From the NCBI GenBank assembly GCA_022842595.1, contig JALHPF010000016.1, forward strand, positions 1 to 64,000: 64,000 nucleotides of DNA. Direction: 5' to 3'. The position numbers and the translations under genes are program-made. Below are positions 41,972 to 50,229 of this stretch, one piece after another. Source of the stretch: Rubrivivax sp. GTDB lineage: Bacteria; Pseudomonadota; Gammaproteobacteria; Burkholderiales; Burkholderiaceae_C. Position 1 is the first letter of the stretch. Each line of letters starts with the position of its first letter. Under the pieces are notes generated by a model. It was given only the letters and a program-made list of their open reading frames with translations, was not told the DNA's origin and made no database searches.

Positions 41972-44104
41972 ATGGCAGGCTTGAGCTTCGAACCCCAGAG
42001 CGGGGTCTCCAACAAGGAGGCCAATGCGGCCTTCAAGAAGGGCCTGAACAAGGTCTATGGCTGGTACACCGGTGGCTTCATTGCCTTCGTGATCGTGCTG
42101 GCCATTGCCGAGCAGATGGGCCTGTCGCGCGGTGCCATCGGCATCGTCTTCCTGCTGGCCACGGTGGCGCTGTATGCCGGCATCGGCATCATGAGCCGCA
42201 CCAGTGACGCGGCCGAGTACTACGTGGCAGGCCGGCGCGTGCCAGCCATCTACAACGGCATGGCCACGGGCGCAGACTGGATGAGCGCGGCATCGTTCAT
42301 CGGAATGGCCGGCACGCTGTACCTCACCGGTTACGGCGGCCTGGCCTTCATCATGGGATGGACCGGTGGCTACTGCCTGGTGGCCCTGTTCCTTGCGCCC
42401 TACCTGCGCAAGTTCGGCCAGTTCACGATTCCCGACTTCCTGGGCGCGCGCTATGAAGGCAACGCAGCGCGGCTGGTGGGCATCTTCATCGCCATTCTGG
42501 TTTCGTTCGTCTACGTGGTGGCACAGATCTATGGCGTGGGCCTCATCACCACACGTCTGTCGGGCCTGGCCTTCGAGATCGGTGTCTTTGTCGGCCTTGG
42601 CGGCATTCTGGTGTGCTCGTTCCTGGGCGGGATGCGCGCAGTGACCTGGACGCAGGTGGCGCAATACATCATCCTGATCATTGCCTACATGATCCCGGTG
42701 GTGTGGCTGAGCGTGAAGCAGACCGGGGTGCCGGTGCCGCAGGCTATTTACGGCGCCCAGCTCGAGAAGATCACGGCCAAGGAAAAGGAACTCATCGGCG
42801 ACGCCAAGGAAAAGGAAGTCATCGCGATCTTCAAGCAGCGTGCCGACGACATGACCGCCAAGCTGAAGGATGTGCCAGCAGCCCTGGCCGCCGACCGTGC
42901 TGCAGCGCAGACGAAGCTTGACGAGCTGAAGGCCGCAAACGCACCACTGGCCGACGTTCAGGCCGCCGAAAAGGCCGTGGCGGCAGTGCCCAAGGACGAA
43001 GCCGCCGCGAAGACGGCGTGGACGGCAGCCAAGGCAGCCAACGAAGCCCGGGCCAAGCCTCTGGCGGGGATGCCCCCGCATGCCCAGGCCTATGCCGGCA
43101 ACCCGGATGGCGACGCCGCTGCGCAGAAGACATTCAACGAGTCGCGCCGCAACTTCATGGCCCTGGTGTTCTGCCTGATGGTGGGTACGGCTGCGCTGCC
43201 GCACATCCTGATGCGCTACTACACGACGCCCTCGGTGAAGGAAGCGCGCCAGTCGGTGACCTGGTCGCTGTTCTTCATCTTCCTGCTGTACTTCACGGCG
43301 CCAGCCCTGGCCGTGCTGGTGAAGTACCAGGTTTTCAACGTGCTCGTCGGTACTCCGTTCGACCAGCTGCCCGCCTGGGTGGGTGCCTGGGCCAAGGTCG
43401 ACCCGACCCTGCTCTCGGTTGCCGACATCAACAAGGACGGGCTCTTCCAGCTGGGTGAAATGCGCATCGGCGGCGACATCATCGTGCTGGCCACGCCTGA
43501 GATCGCCGGCTTGCCGTATGTCATTTCGGGCATGGTGGCGGCCGGCGGCCTGGCCGCTGCGCTGTCCACGGCAGACGGCCTGCTCCTGACGATCGCCAAC
43601 GCGCTGAGCCACGACCTGTACTACAAGATGATCGACCCCAACGCGCCCACCGCGCGCCGGGTGATGATCTCCAAGGTGCTGCTGCTCGTGGTGGCGCTGG
43701 CGGCGGCCTACGTGGCTTCGCTGAAGGTGGCCGACATCCTGTTCCTGGTGTCTGCAGCCTTCTCGCTGGCCGCGGCGGGCTTCTTCCCGGCGCTGGTGCT
43801 GGGCATCTTCTGGAAGCGGGCCAGCAAGTGGGGGGCGGTGCTCGGCATGATCGCCGGCGTCTCGATCACCTTCTACTACATGGCCACCACGCAGGTATGG
43901 ATGCGCGGCCTGTTCGGCGTCACCGGCCCGGTGGCCGACTACACCTGGTTCGGCATCCTGCCGATCTCGGCCGGCATCTTCGGCGTGCCGCTGGGTTTTG
44001 CGGTGATCATCATCGTCAGCCTGCTGACGCCTGCACCCAAGCAGGAGATCCAGGAACTGGTGGAGCATGTGCGCTACCCGAACCTGAACACCAGCCGCGC
44101 CTGA
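41972..44104 (+). CDS. Sodium:solute symporter large subunit (VC_2705 subfamily, acetate/monocarboxylate type)
   Basis: This 710-residue SSS-family transporter probably imports a small carboxylate such as acetate, pyruvate or lactate with Na+. It has about 13 membrane segments; the N-terminal half includes FYVAGRRVPAIYNGMATGADWMSA-like residues (segments are split here as YYVAGRRVPAIYNGMA and DWMSAASFIG) and GLAAALSTADGLLLTIANA later. Two features stand out. A highly charged, Ala/Lys/Glu-rich insert, probably helical, lies at about residues 262-388. An EF-hand-like loop DINKDGLFQLGE lies at 485-496. Adjacent ppsA suggests a role in using gluconeogenic acids. Confidence 0.88.
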   Translation: MAGLSFEPQSGVSNKEANAAFKKGLNKVYGWYTGGFIAFVIVLAIAEQMGLSRGAIGIVFLLATVALYAGIGIMSRTSDAAEYYVAGRRVPAIYNGMATGADWMSAASFIGMAGTLYLTGYGGLAFIMGWTGGYCLVALFLAPYLRKFGQFTIPDFLGARYEGNAARLVGIFIAILVSFVYVVAQIYGVGLITTRLSGLAFEIGVFVGLGGILVCSFLGGMRAVTWTQVAQYIILIIAYMIPVVWLSVKQTGVPVPQAIYGAQLEKITAKEKELIGDAKEKEVIAIFKQRADDMTAKLKDVPAALAADRAAAQTKLDELKAANAPLADVQAAEKAVAAVPKDEAAAKTAWTAAKAANEARAKPLAGMPPHAQAYAGNPDGDAAAQKTFNESRRNFMALVFCLMVGTAALPHILMRYYTTPSVKEARQSVTWSLFFIFLLYFTAPALAVLVKYQVFNVLVGTPFDQLPAWVGAWAKVDPTLLSVADINKDGLFQLGEMRIGGDIIVLATPEIAGLPYVISGMVAAGGLAAALSTADGLLLTIANALSHDLYYKMIDPNAPTARRVMISKVLLLVVALAAAYVASLKVADILFLVSAAFSLAAAGFFPALVLGIFWKRASKWGAVLGMIAGVSITFYYMATTQVWMRGLFGVTGPVADYTWFGILPISAGIFGVPLGFAVIIIVSLLTPAPKQEIQELVEHVRYPNLNTSRA

Positions 44105-44124
44105 TCCGGCGCGACCTGACCTCA

Positions 44125-44183
44125 CCTGGCGGGCCTGTCTCGCCAGGCAGCGGCCCCTGGCGGTAAACGCCGGGGGCCGCTGC
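44125..44183 (+). terminator. Double hairpin terminator after the symporter gene
   Basis: Two stems follow the stop at 44104. CCTGGCG (44125-44131) pairs with CGCCAGG (44141-44147). A 16-base-pair stem follows: 44147-44162 with 44168-44183 around GTAAA, with one G-T wobble. A short CTTTCC follows. This should separate the symporter operon from rpsF. Confidence 0.7.
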
Positions 44184-44194
44184 GCTTTCCGGGC

Positions 44195-44258
44195 TATACT
44201 CGCGGGCTTTTCCCTTGCCGCACCTGTCGTCAGACGCTGACGGGGCGGCTTCGGCCGC
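44195..44258 (+). promoter_or_regulatory. Putative rpsF promoter element and leader hairpin
   Basis: TATACT at 44195-44200 is a good -10 placed just after the terminator; no clear -35 is found. In the leader, GCGGC (44245-44249) and GCCGC (44254-44258) close a TTCG tetraloop, giving a very stable hairpin about 47 bases before the rpsF ATG. Leaders that bind the S6:S18 pair are known upstream of rpsF in several phyla; identity here is not established. Confidence 0.4.
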
Positions 44259-44304
44259 GAGCTGCGAAATCCTTCAGAGCCGCGCGAATCCACAAGGAGC
44301 ATTC

Positions 44305-44667
44305 ATGCGTCACTACGAGATCGTTCTGCTGATCCACCCGGATCAAAGCGAACAGGTTCCAGCCATGCTGGAACGCTACAAGACCCTGGTCACCGCAGGT
44401 GGTGGCAAGGTGCATCGTGTCGAGGACTGGGGCCGCCGGCAGTTGTCCTACATGATCCAGAAGCTGGCCAAGGCGCACTACCTGTGCCTGAACATCGAAT
44501 GCAGCCAGGCCGTCCTGACTGAACTCGAAACCGGCTTCCGCTTCAACGACGCCGTGCTGCGCCACATGACGGTCAAGCGTGACAAGGCCGAGGCCAACCC
44601 CTCCATCATGATGAAGGCCGTTGACCGCGAAGAGTCGCGCAAGGAGCGTCAGGAGGCTTCGGCCTGA
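44305..44667 (+). CDS. rpsF: 30S ribosomal protein S6
   Basis: S6 binds with S18 to the central domain of 16S rRNA. The 120-residue protein starts [17 protein letters not shown] at ATG 44305 with AAGGAG upstream. It has the typical [17 protein letters not shown] segment and a charged C-terminal tail. It leads the rpsF-priB-rpsR-rplI operon as in E. coli. Confidence 0.98.
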   Translation: MRHYEIVLLIHPDQSEQVPAMLERYKTLVTAGGGKVHRVEDWGRRQLSYMIQKLAKAHYLCLNIECSQAVLTELETGFRFNDAVLRHMTVKRDKAEANPSIMMKAVDREESRKERQEASA

Positions 44668-44717
44668 CCATCGCGTCGGTTGCGGCCACGCCGCCTGCCC
44701 AGGGCGACACCGCCGGC

Positions 44718-45008
44718 ATGAACCGCCTGGTTCTGTCGGCCACCCTGGTCGAGCGGAAGGCGATGCGCTACACCCCCGCCGGGCTGCCGGCGCTGAACCT
44801 CAGCCTTCGACACGAAGGCCTGGTCAGCGAGGACGGCCAGGGCCGCAAGGTCTCGCTGGAGATCAGCGCGGTCGGCATCGGGGAGATCACGCGCACGCTG
44901 TCGGCCATCGCGCTGGGCTCGGCTGGCCTGTACGCAGGCTTCCTGACTCCGGCGCGCAACGGACGCGGACTGGTTCTCCACATCACCTCGGTCGAAGCTG
45001 CGGGCTAG
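44718..45008 (+). CDS. priB: Primosomal replication protein N (PriB)
   Basis: PriB is a small single-stranded-DNA-binding OB-fold protein that, with PriA, restarts stalled replication forks. The 96-residue protein begins MNRLVLSATLVERKAMRY and has LPALNLSLRHEG and the C-terminal strand GLVLHITSVEAA. It resembles one half of SSB without the acidic tail. It sits between rpsF and rpsR, which is its standard place, and dnaB is two genes further on. Confidence 0.92.
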   Translation: MNRLVLSATLVERKAMRYTPAGLPALNLSLRHEGLVSEDGQGRKVSLEISAVGIGEITRTLSAIALGSAGLYAGFLTPARNGRGLVLHITSVEAAG

Positions 45009-45065
45009 AAGCCAGGCAGGTTCGCTTTTCATTCGGTTCAGTGTCAGATTCATCAGGAGGTCTTC

Positions 45066-45356
45066 ATGCCCCCACCACGTGGTAAAGGTCGTTTCTCGAA
45101 GGACAAGCGCCCCAAGCGCAACACCCAGTCGCTGCTGTTCCGCCGCAAGCGGTTCTGCCGCTTCACGGTGGCCAATGTCGAAGAGATCGACTACAAGGAA
45201 ATCGATGTGCTGCGCGACTTCATCAGCGAGAACGGCAAGATCACGCCGGCTCGGCTGACGGGCACGCGCGCGTACTACCAGCGCCAGCTGACGACGGCCA
45301 TCAAGCGTGCGCGCTTCCTGGCCCTGCTGCCGTACTCCGATCAACACAAGGTCTGA
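45066..45356 (+). CDS. rpsR: 30S ribosomal protein S18
   Basis: S18 partners S6 on the platform of the small subunit. The 96-residue protein has the basic RRKRFCRFT start of the fold, [21 protein letters not shown], and [20 protein letters not shown]. The N-terminus ([18 protein letters not shown]) is longer than in E. coli S18, as usual in Burkholderiales. AGGAGG at 45055-45060 is an excellent Shine-Dalgarno. Confidence 0.98.
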   Translation: MPPPRGKGRFSKDKRPKRNTQSLLFRRKRFCRFTVANVEEIDYKEIDVLRDFISENGKITPARLTGTRAYYQRQLTTAIKRARFLALLPYSDQHKV

Positions 45357-45366
45357 GGAGCACACC

Positions 45367-45819
45367 ATGCAAATCATTCTTCTGGAAAAGGTCGGCAAGC
45401 TCGGCAACCTGGGTGACGTCGTCAAGGTCAAGGACGGCTACGCCCGCAACTTCCTGATCCCGGGCAAGCTGGCGCGCCGCGCCACCGAATCCGCGATCAA
45501 GGAATTCGAAGGCCGCCGCGCCGAACTGGAAAAGGTCGCCGCTGCCAAGCTGGCCACCGCGCAAGCCCTGGGCGAGCAGATGGCCGGCAAGACCGTGCGC
45601 ATCGCGCAGAAGGCCGGCGTCGACGGCCGCCTGTTCGGCTCTGTCACCAATGCCGACGTTGCCGAAGCGCTGACGAAGGCCGGCATGGCCGTGCAGAAAT
45701 CGCAGGTGCGCATGCCCACTGGCCCGCTGAAGACCGTGGGCGAGCACCCGGTCAGCGTGGCGGCACACACCGACGTGGTCGTGGAAGTCACGATTCACGT
45801 CGTGCCCCAGGCCGACTGA
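45367..45819 (+). CDS. rplI: 50S ribosomal protein L9
   Basis: L9 binds near the base of the L1 stalk. The 150-residue protein starts [19 protein letters not shown] at the ATG at 45367, with TGAGGAG upstream at the end of rpsR. It has the N-terminal domain, the long connecting helix (about 40-75) and the C-terminal domain with [18 protein letters not shown] rho-independent terminator follows. Confidence 0.98.
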   Translation: MQIILLEKVGKLGNLGDVVKVKDGYARNFLIPGKLARRATESAIKEFEGRRAELEKVAAAKLATAQALGEQMAGKTVRIAQKAGVDGRLFGSVTNADVAEALTKAGMAVQKSQVRMPTGPLKTVGEHPVSVAAHTDVVVEVTIHVVPQAD

Positions 45820-45850
45820 GCACGCTGCAGGGCGCACAGCGCCCAGCCAG

Positions 45851-45876
45851 AAAGCCGGCAGCCGCCGGCTTTTTTT
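45851..45876 (+). terminator. Rho-independent terminator of the rpsF-priB-rpsR-rplI operon
   Basis: AAAGCCGGC (45851-45859) pairs with GCCGGCTTT (45864-45872) around AGCC, and an unbroken T run extends to 45876. It lies 31 bases after the rplI stop and is the most canonical terminator in the window. Confidence 0.92.
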
Positions 45877-45943
45877 GTGTCTCTTGCACTTGCCCACTGT
45901 TTTTTTCGTTTCTCCCCAGGCGGTGCAACATCTACCCCCAGGC

Positions 45944-45952
45944 TTGTCCACA
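45944..45952 (+). promoter_or_regulatory. DnaA-box-like site upstream of dnaB
   Basis: TTGTCCACA fits the relaxed DnaA box TT(A/G)TNCACA. It lies 36 bases before the dnaB start within the 111-base stretch between the terminator and dnaB. A single box can arise by chance, but this position would suit control of the replicative helicase gene by DnaA. Confidence 0.4.
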
Positions 45953-45987
45953 GGCCGCGGCGATGAACGCCGTACGATGACAGCCAG

Positions 45988-47433
45988 ATGAGCACATTGA
46001 CCGACCCTCGCGGTACCCAGAACTTCGGCAGCCCGGCCAGCATCGGTGCCGGTGCGCAGCGCGACGACGAGGTGGCGCGCTTGCGCGTGCCGCCGCATTC
46101 GGTAGAAGCCGAGCAGAGCGTGCTGGGCGGCCTGCTGCTGGACAACCTGGCCTGGGACCGCGCCGCCGACCTGCTGACTTCCGACGACTTCTATCGTTAC
46201 GAACACCGGCTGATCTACGCCGCCATCGGCGCGCTGGTCTCGCACAGCAAGCCGGCCGACGTCATCACCGTCTTCGAGCAGCTGCAAAGCCTGGGCAAGG
46301 CCGACGACGCCGGCGGCCTGGCCTACCTGAATGCGATGGCGCAGAGCGTACCCAGTGCCGCCAACATGCGTCGTTATGCCGAGATCGTGCGAGAGCGCGC
46401 GATCCTGCGCAAGCTGATCGGCGCCAGCGACGAGATCGCCACCAAGGCCTTCAATCCGCAGGGCACGCCCGTCAGCACCATCCTCGACGAGGCCGAGACG
46501 AAGATCTTCAAGATCGGCGAAGAGGGCTCGCGCCAGAAGCAGGGCTTCCAGAGCATCGACAAGCTGGTCGTGACGCTGATCGACCGCGTCCAGGAACTGC
46601 ACGACAACGGGGCCGAGGAAGTCACCGGTGTACGCACGGGCTTCTACGACCTGGACAAGATGACCGCGGGCCTGCAGAAGGGCGACCTCATCGTGCTGGC
46701 GGCGCGGCCCTCGATGGGCAAGACGGCCTTTGCGCTGAACATCGCCGAGAACGTGGCCGTGCAGGAAGGCCTGCCGGTGCTGGTGTTCTCGATGGAAATG
46801 GGCGCCTCGCAGCTGGCATTGCGCCTGGTGGGCAGCCTGGGCCGCATCAACCAGCAGAACCTGCGTACCGGGCGCCTGGACAAGGAAGAGTGGGAGCGCC
46901 TGCCCGAAGCCGTGGAAAAGCTGCAGCAGGTGCAGATGTTCATCGACGAGACCCCGGGCCTGAACTCGGCCGAGTTGCGCGCCCGTGCGCGCCGCATGGC
47001 GCGGCAGTTCGGTACGCTGGGCCTGATCGTCATCGACTACCTGCAACTGATGAGCGGCAGCAGCAGCAGCGAGGAGAACCGCGCCACCGTCATCGGCGAA
47101 ATCAGTCGTGGCCTGAAGGCGCTGGCCAAGGAACTGCAGTGCCCGGTGATCGCACTGTCGCAGCTGAACCGCAGCGTCGAGACGCGTACCGACAAGCGGC
47201 CGATGATGAGCGACCTGCGCGAATCCGGCGCCATCGAGCAGGATGCCGACGTCATCATGTTCATCTACCGCGATGACTACTACAACAAGGACAGCAAGGA
47301 GCCCGGCGTGGCCGAGATCGTCATCGGCAAGCAGCGCAACGGGCCGGTGGGTACGGTCAAGCTGACCTTCCTGCGACCACTGACGCGCTTCGACAACCTG
47401 GCGGCCGGCCACGGTGGCGGCGACGAGTACTGA
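45988..47433 (+). CDS. dnaB: Replicative DNA helicase DnaB
   Basis: DnaB is the hexameric helicase of the replication fork and recruits DnaG (61493). The 481-residue protein has an N-terminal helical domain (about 35-150, PPHSVEAEQSVLGGLLLDN) and a RecA-type C-terminal domain. Walker A is ARPSMGKTA with K245, Walker B is LIVIDYLQLM, and SQLNRSVETR is the conserved arginine-finger region. No intein is present. It has its own promoter region after the rplI terminator. Confidence 0.98.
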   Translation: MSTLTDPRGTQNFGSPASIGAGAQRDDEVARLRVPPHSVEAEQSVLGGLLLDNLAWDRAADLLTSDDFYRYEHRLIYAAIGALVSHSKPADVITVFEQLQSLGKADDAGGLAYLNAMAQSVPSAANMRRYAEIVRERAILRKLIGASDEIATKAFNPQGTPVSTILDEAETKIFKIGEEGSRQKQGFQSIDKLVVTLIDRVQELHDNGAEEVTGVRTGFYDLDKMTAGLQKGDLIVLAARPSMGKTAFALNIAENVAVQEGLPVLVFSMEMGASQLALRLVGSLGRINQQNLRTGRLDKEEWERLPEAVEKLQQVQMFIDETPGLNSAELRARARRMARQFGTLGLIVIDYLQLMSGSSSSEENRATVIGEISRGLKALAKELQCPVIALSQLNRSVETRTDKRPMMSDLRESGAIEQDADVIMFIYRDDYYNKDSKEPGVAEIVIGKQRNGPVGTVKLTFLRPLTRFDNLAAGHGGGDEY

Positions 47434-47454
47434 CAGGGCCTGCCGACCCAGCAC

Positions 47455-47488
47455 TTGCCAAGGCAAGGCAGACTGTATAGATTTACAG
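47455..47488 (+). promoter_or_regulatory. LexA (SOS) box overlapping a sigma-70 promoter
   Basis: CTGT-ATAGATTT-ACAG at 47473-47488 matches the gammaproteobacterial/betaproteobacterial LexA consensus CTGT-N8-ACAG at every fixed position, with an A/T-rich core. TTGCCA (47455-47460) and TAGATT (47478-47483) with 17 bases between them form a promoter whose -10 lies inside the box. LexA bound here would block RNA polymerase. The expected start point falls on or next to the ATG at 47490. Confidence 0.75.
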
Positions 47489-47489
47489 T

Positions 47490-48593
47490 ATGCCGCTGCC
47501 ACCTTCCGCCACCCTGATGCTGGCGCCCGCCAAGGGTCGCGGCACCGTCTGGGCCATCGAGCACCGGTTTGCCGGCCAGTCCCGCGAAGCGCTGGACGAT
47601 GGCTGGGGCACGCTGCAGCAGGCCGCCGAAGAAGAGGCGTCGTCGCCTGCCACCCGGGTGCTGGACGAGGAAGTGCGCAGCATCCTGACCGGCAACGATT
47701 CGCCGGACATCGGTTTCGACCTCTCTATCAACCCTTATCGGGGCTGCGAACACGGCTGCAGCTACTGCTACGCGCGGCCCACGCACAGCTACCTGAACCT
47801 GTCTCCGGGCGTCGACTTCGAGACCCGGATCATCGCCAAGGTCAACGCCGCAGAAAGGCTGCGCCAGGCGCTGTCGGCGCGCGGCTATGCGCCGGCCTAC
47901 CTGAACATCGGTTCCGCCACCGACGCCTACCAGCCTGTAGAACGACGGCTGCGCATCACCCGTGGCGTTCTCGAAGTGCTGCATGAAGCCCGGCATCCCT
48001 TTTCCCTGGTCACCAAGAGCAGCCTGGTCGAACGCGACCTGGACATCATCGGCCCGATGGCCGCGCAGGGCCTGGCGGCGGTGTATGTCTCGATCACCAC
48101 GCTCGACAGCGCACTGGCTCGGGCGCTGGAACCTCGAGCCGCTTCGCCACAGCGGCGGCTGCGCACGATCGAGGCGCTGGCACGCGCTGGCGTGCCGGTG
48201 GGGGTGAGCGTGTCGCCGGTGATTCCGTTCCTGAACGAGCCTGAACTCGAGCGGGTCCTGGAGGCCGCCCGCGACGCCGGTGCCAGCCGCGCATTCAGCA
48301 TCGTGCTGCGCCTGCCCTGGGAGGTGAACCCCTTGTTCCAGAACTGGCTGGAACAGCACGTGCCCGACAAGGCCGCCCGCATCATGGCCCGGGTGCGCGA
48401 AATGAGAGGCGGCCGCGACAACGACGCACGCTTCGGCTCGCGCATGACGGGGCAGGGCGTCTGGGCCGACCTGCTGCGGCAGCGCTTCGTCAAGGCTTGC
48501 GCCCGGCTCGGGCTCGGGCGCCAGCGCACTGAACTCGACCTGACCCAGTTTCGCCCGCCCGCCGCCGTGTCCGGCCAGGCGCAGCTGTTCTAG
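47490..48593 (+). CDS. PA0069-family radical SAM protein, probable SOS-regulated gene
   Basis: This 367-residue radical SAM protein has the cluster motif C86-x3-C90-x2-C93 (RGCEHGCSYCYARP). The N-terminal KGRGTVWAIEHRF and DDGW segments are typical of the PA0069 family, which is related in fold to spore photoproduct lyase (SplB-like). Its reaction is not known. PA0069 of Pseudomonas aeruginosa is, as I recall, among LexA-controlled genes; here a perfect LexA box lies at 47473-47488, which supports a DNA-damage role. ATG 47490 has no Shine-Dalgarno and may head a leaderless mRNA; ATG 47517 is an alternative. Its stop shares the bases CTAG with the convergent gene. Confidence 0.85.
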   Translation: MPLPPSATLMLAPAKGRGTVWAIEHRFAGQSREALDDGWGTLQQAAEEEASSPATRVLDEEVRSILTGNDSPDIGFDLSINPYRGCEHGCSYCYARPTHSYLNLSPGVDFETRIIAKVNAAERLRQALSARGYAPAYLNIGSATDAYQPVERRLRITRGVLEVLHEARHPFSLVTKSSLVERDLDIIGPMAAQGLAAVYVSITTLDSALARALEPRAASPQRRLRTIEALARAGVPVGVSVSPVIPFLNEPELERVLEAARDAGASRAFSIVLRLPWEVNPLFQNWLEQHVPDKAARIMARVREMRGGRDNDARFGSRMTGQGVWADLLRQRFVKACARLGLGRQRTELDLTQFRPPAAVSGQAQLF

Positions 48594-50218
48594 CGACGAA
48601 GCACCATGCCGCCGGCTGACCGGTTGGTGCGCCGCACGCCCGCAATATGCGACATCGGCTGGCAGTAGCGATGAGACAGCGTCGACGCCTTGGCCAGCAG
48701 CGGCCCCACGTCGGGAATGCGTTCCTGGTGCCGCTTGGCCATCAACGCCGCCATCTCGATCAACTTGGCGTTGCCTGTTTCCTCGCCGCTGGCCAGCAGC
48801 GAAGTCACGGCCACTGCCGGTTCACCGCGCAGTGAATGGTTCATGGCCGTCTCGGCGAGCTTCATCACCCGGGTGTTGCTCTGCCGCATCCAGTCGGGCG
48901 CTTCGGGGTGGCGCCGCAGCGCTGCAGCCAGCACTTCGGTCGACGCCTTGGAAACGCAGAAGCGCAGGCCGATGCGGTCGGCCACTGACTTGAGCTCTTC
49001 GCTTTCCACGCCGAAGCGGTCGAGCCGCGACCACAGCGACAGCATGTTCGTCGCGGCCTCCATGTCGAAGTCCGGTCGCTGGATGTCCTCGAGCAGGGCA
49101 CGGGCCTGATGAACGTGATGCGCGATCTGCCCCTCGAGCAGGCCTTTCAGGATGTGACCCAGCCGCGACATGCGGCGCAGGCGCAAGGACTCGGGGTAGT
49201 GACCGGAAAAACTGTTCAGCACCTCGCAGGCCTGGTGCAGGGCCTTGCCATCGTTGGCATCGAAGCGCAGGAAGGCCAGCAGCATCATCGACAACACGTC
49301 GAACAGCCGAGACTTGTTGCCCATCGTCCAGGTGCGCTCGAGTTGCCGCACAGCAGTGGCCGTGTCGCCGGCGTAGAAGGCCAGGGTGCCGCAGTGCTGC
49401 AGTCGCAGGATGCAGCCAGGCGTGATGTCCGCAGCCATGCGGTAGGTGGCCAGCGCCTGTTCGATCTGGCCCTGTTCCATCTGCACCTTGCCCATCACGT
49501 CGTACGAGTCGGCGTATTGGGGTGAATCACTGATCAGCGCCTCCAGCGTCCGCCGCGACGCGGAAACGTCACCGTTGGCCAGCTGAACGCGGCCCACACC
49601 GAGCCGCGCCCAGGGTACGGCCCGGGCCTCGATGACGGCCTTGTACAGCGCCATCGCCTCGTCATGGCGCTTTTGCAGCAGCAGCAGTTCGGCACCGATG
49701 CGGGCTGCATACAGCCAGTAGGTCTCGCGTTTCTCGAAGCGTTCCAGGCAGAGGTTGATGGCACGGTCGGTTTCGTGCGCCTCCATCGCCTGGAAGATCT
49801 CGGCCAGCACGCGTTTGCGCTGGCGCGCTTCCTTCAGCCGCATGTACAGCGCGTTGGCGCTGAAAGGCTTGATCAGATAGCTGTCGAGCGCCGCCTCGGC
49901 GGCCTCGGCCACCTTCTGGTAAGTGGCCTCGCCGGTGACCATGACAAAGACCGTCGAGTACGGCAGCATGTGCTCGCGCCGCAGTTCCTCCAGCAGGTCC
50001 TGCCCCGATTCGTTGCCCTGTTCGAAGTGGTAGTCGCAGATGACGATGTCGTATTTGCGGTGTTCGATCTGGTCACGCGCATCGATCAGTCGTCCCACGG
50101 CCTTGACGGTGCCGAAGCCGAAGTCACGCAGGTTCTGCGTCATCACGCTGCGCGACGTCGGGTTGCCGTCGATGACCAGCGCCAAGCTCTTGAGAACGTC
50201 ACGATCCATCAGTTCCAC
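48590..50218 (-). CDS. Response regulator receiver-TPR protein (copy 1, Asp retained)
   Basis: This 542-residue cytoplasmic protein has an N-terminal CheY-like receiver (about 10-135) and a long helical C-terminal part with TPR-like repeats (about 150-340) and a conserved tail (AGVRRTNRSAGGM). The phospho-acceptor is D62 (IVICDYHFE), the switch Thr lies in MVTGEAT, and K117 is in LIKPFS. The usual N-terminal acidic pair is reduced to one Asp (VIDGNP). There is no DNA-binding output, so it likely signals by protein contact. GTG 50218 has AAGAGGAA upstream; ATG 50209 is the alternative. It follows its paralog by 11 bases. No sensor kinase is adjacent. Confidence 0.85.
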   Translation of the reverse strand: MELMDRDVLKSLALVIDGNPTSRSVMTQNLRDFGFGTVKAVGRLIDARDQIEHRKYDIVICDYHFEQGNESGQDLLEELRREHMLPYSTVFVMVTGEATYQKVAEAAEAALDSYLIKPFSANALYMRLKEARQRKRVLAEIFQAMEAHETDRAINLCLERFEKRETYWLYAARIGAELLLLQKRHDEAMALYKAVIEARAVPWARLGVGRVQLANGDVSASRRTLEALISDSPQYADSYDVMGKVQMEQGQIEQALATYRMAADITPGCILRLQHCGTLAFYAGDTATAVRQLERTWTMGNKSRLFDVLSMMLLAFLRFDANDGKALHQACEVLNSFSGHYPESLRLRRMSRLGHILKGLLEGQIAHHVHQARALLEDIQRPDFDMEAATNMLSLWSRLDRFGVESEELKSVADRIGLRFCVSKASTEVLAAALRRHPEAPDWMRQSNTRVMKLAETAMNHSLRGEPAVAVTSLLASGEETGNAKLIEMAALMAKRHQERIPDVGPLLAKASTLSHRYCQPMSHIAGVRRTNRSAGGMVLRR

Positions 50219-50229
50219 GATGTTCCTCT

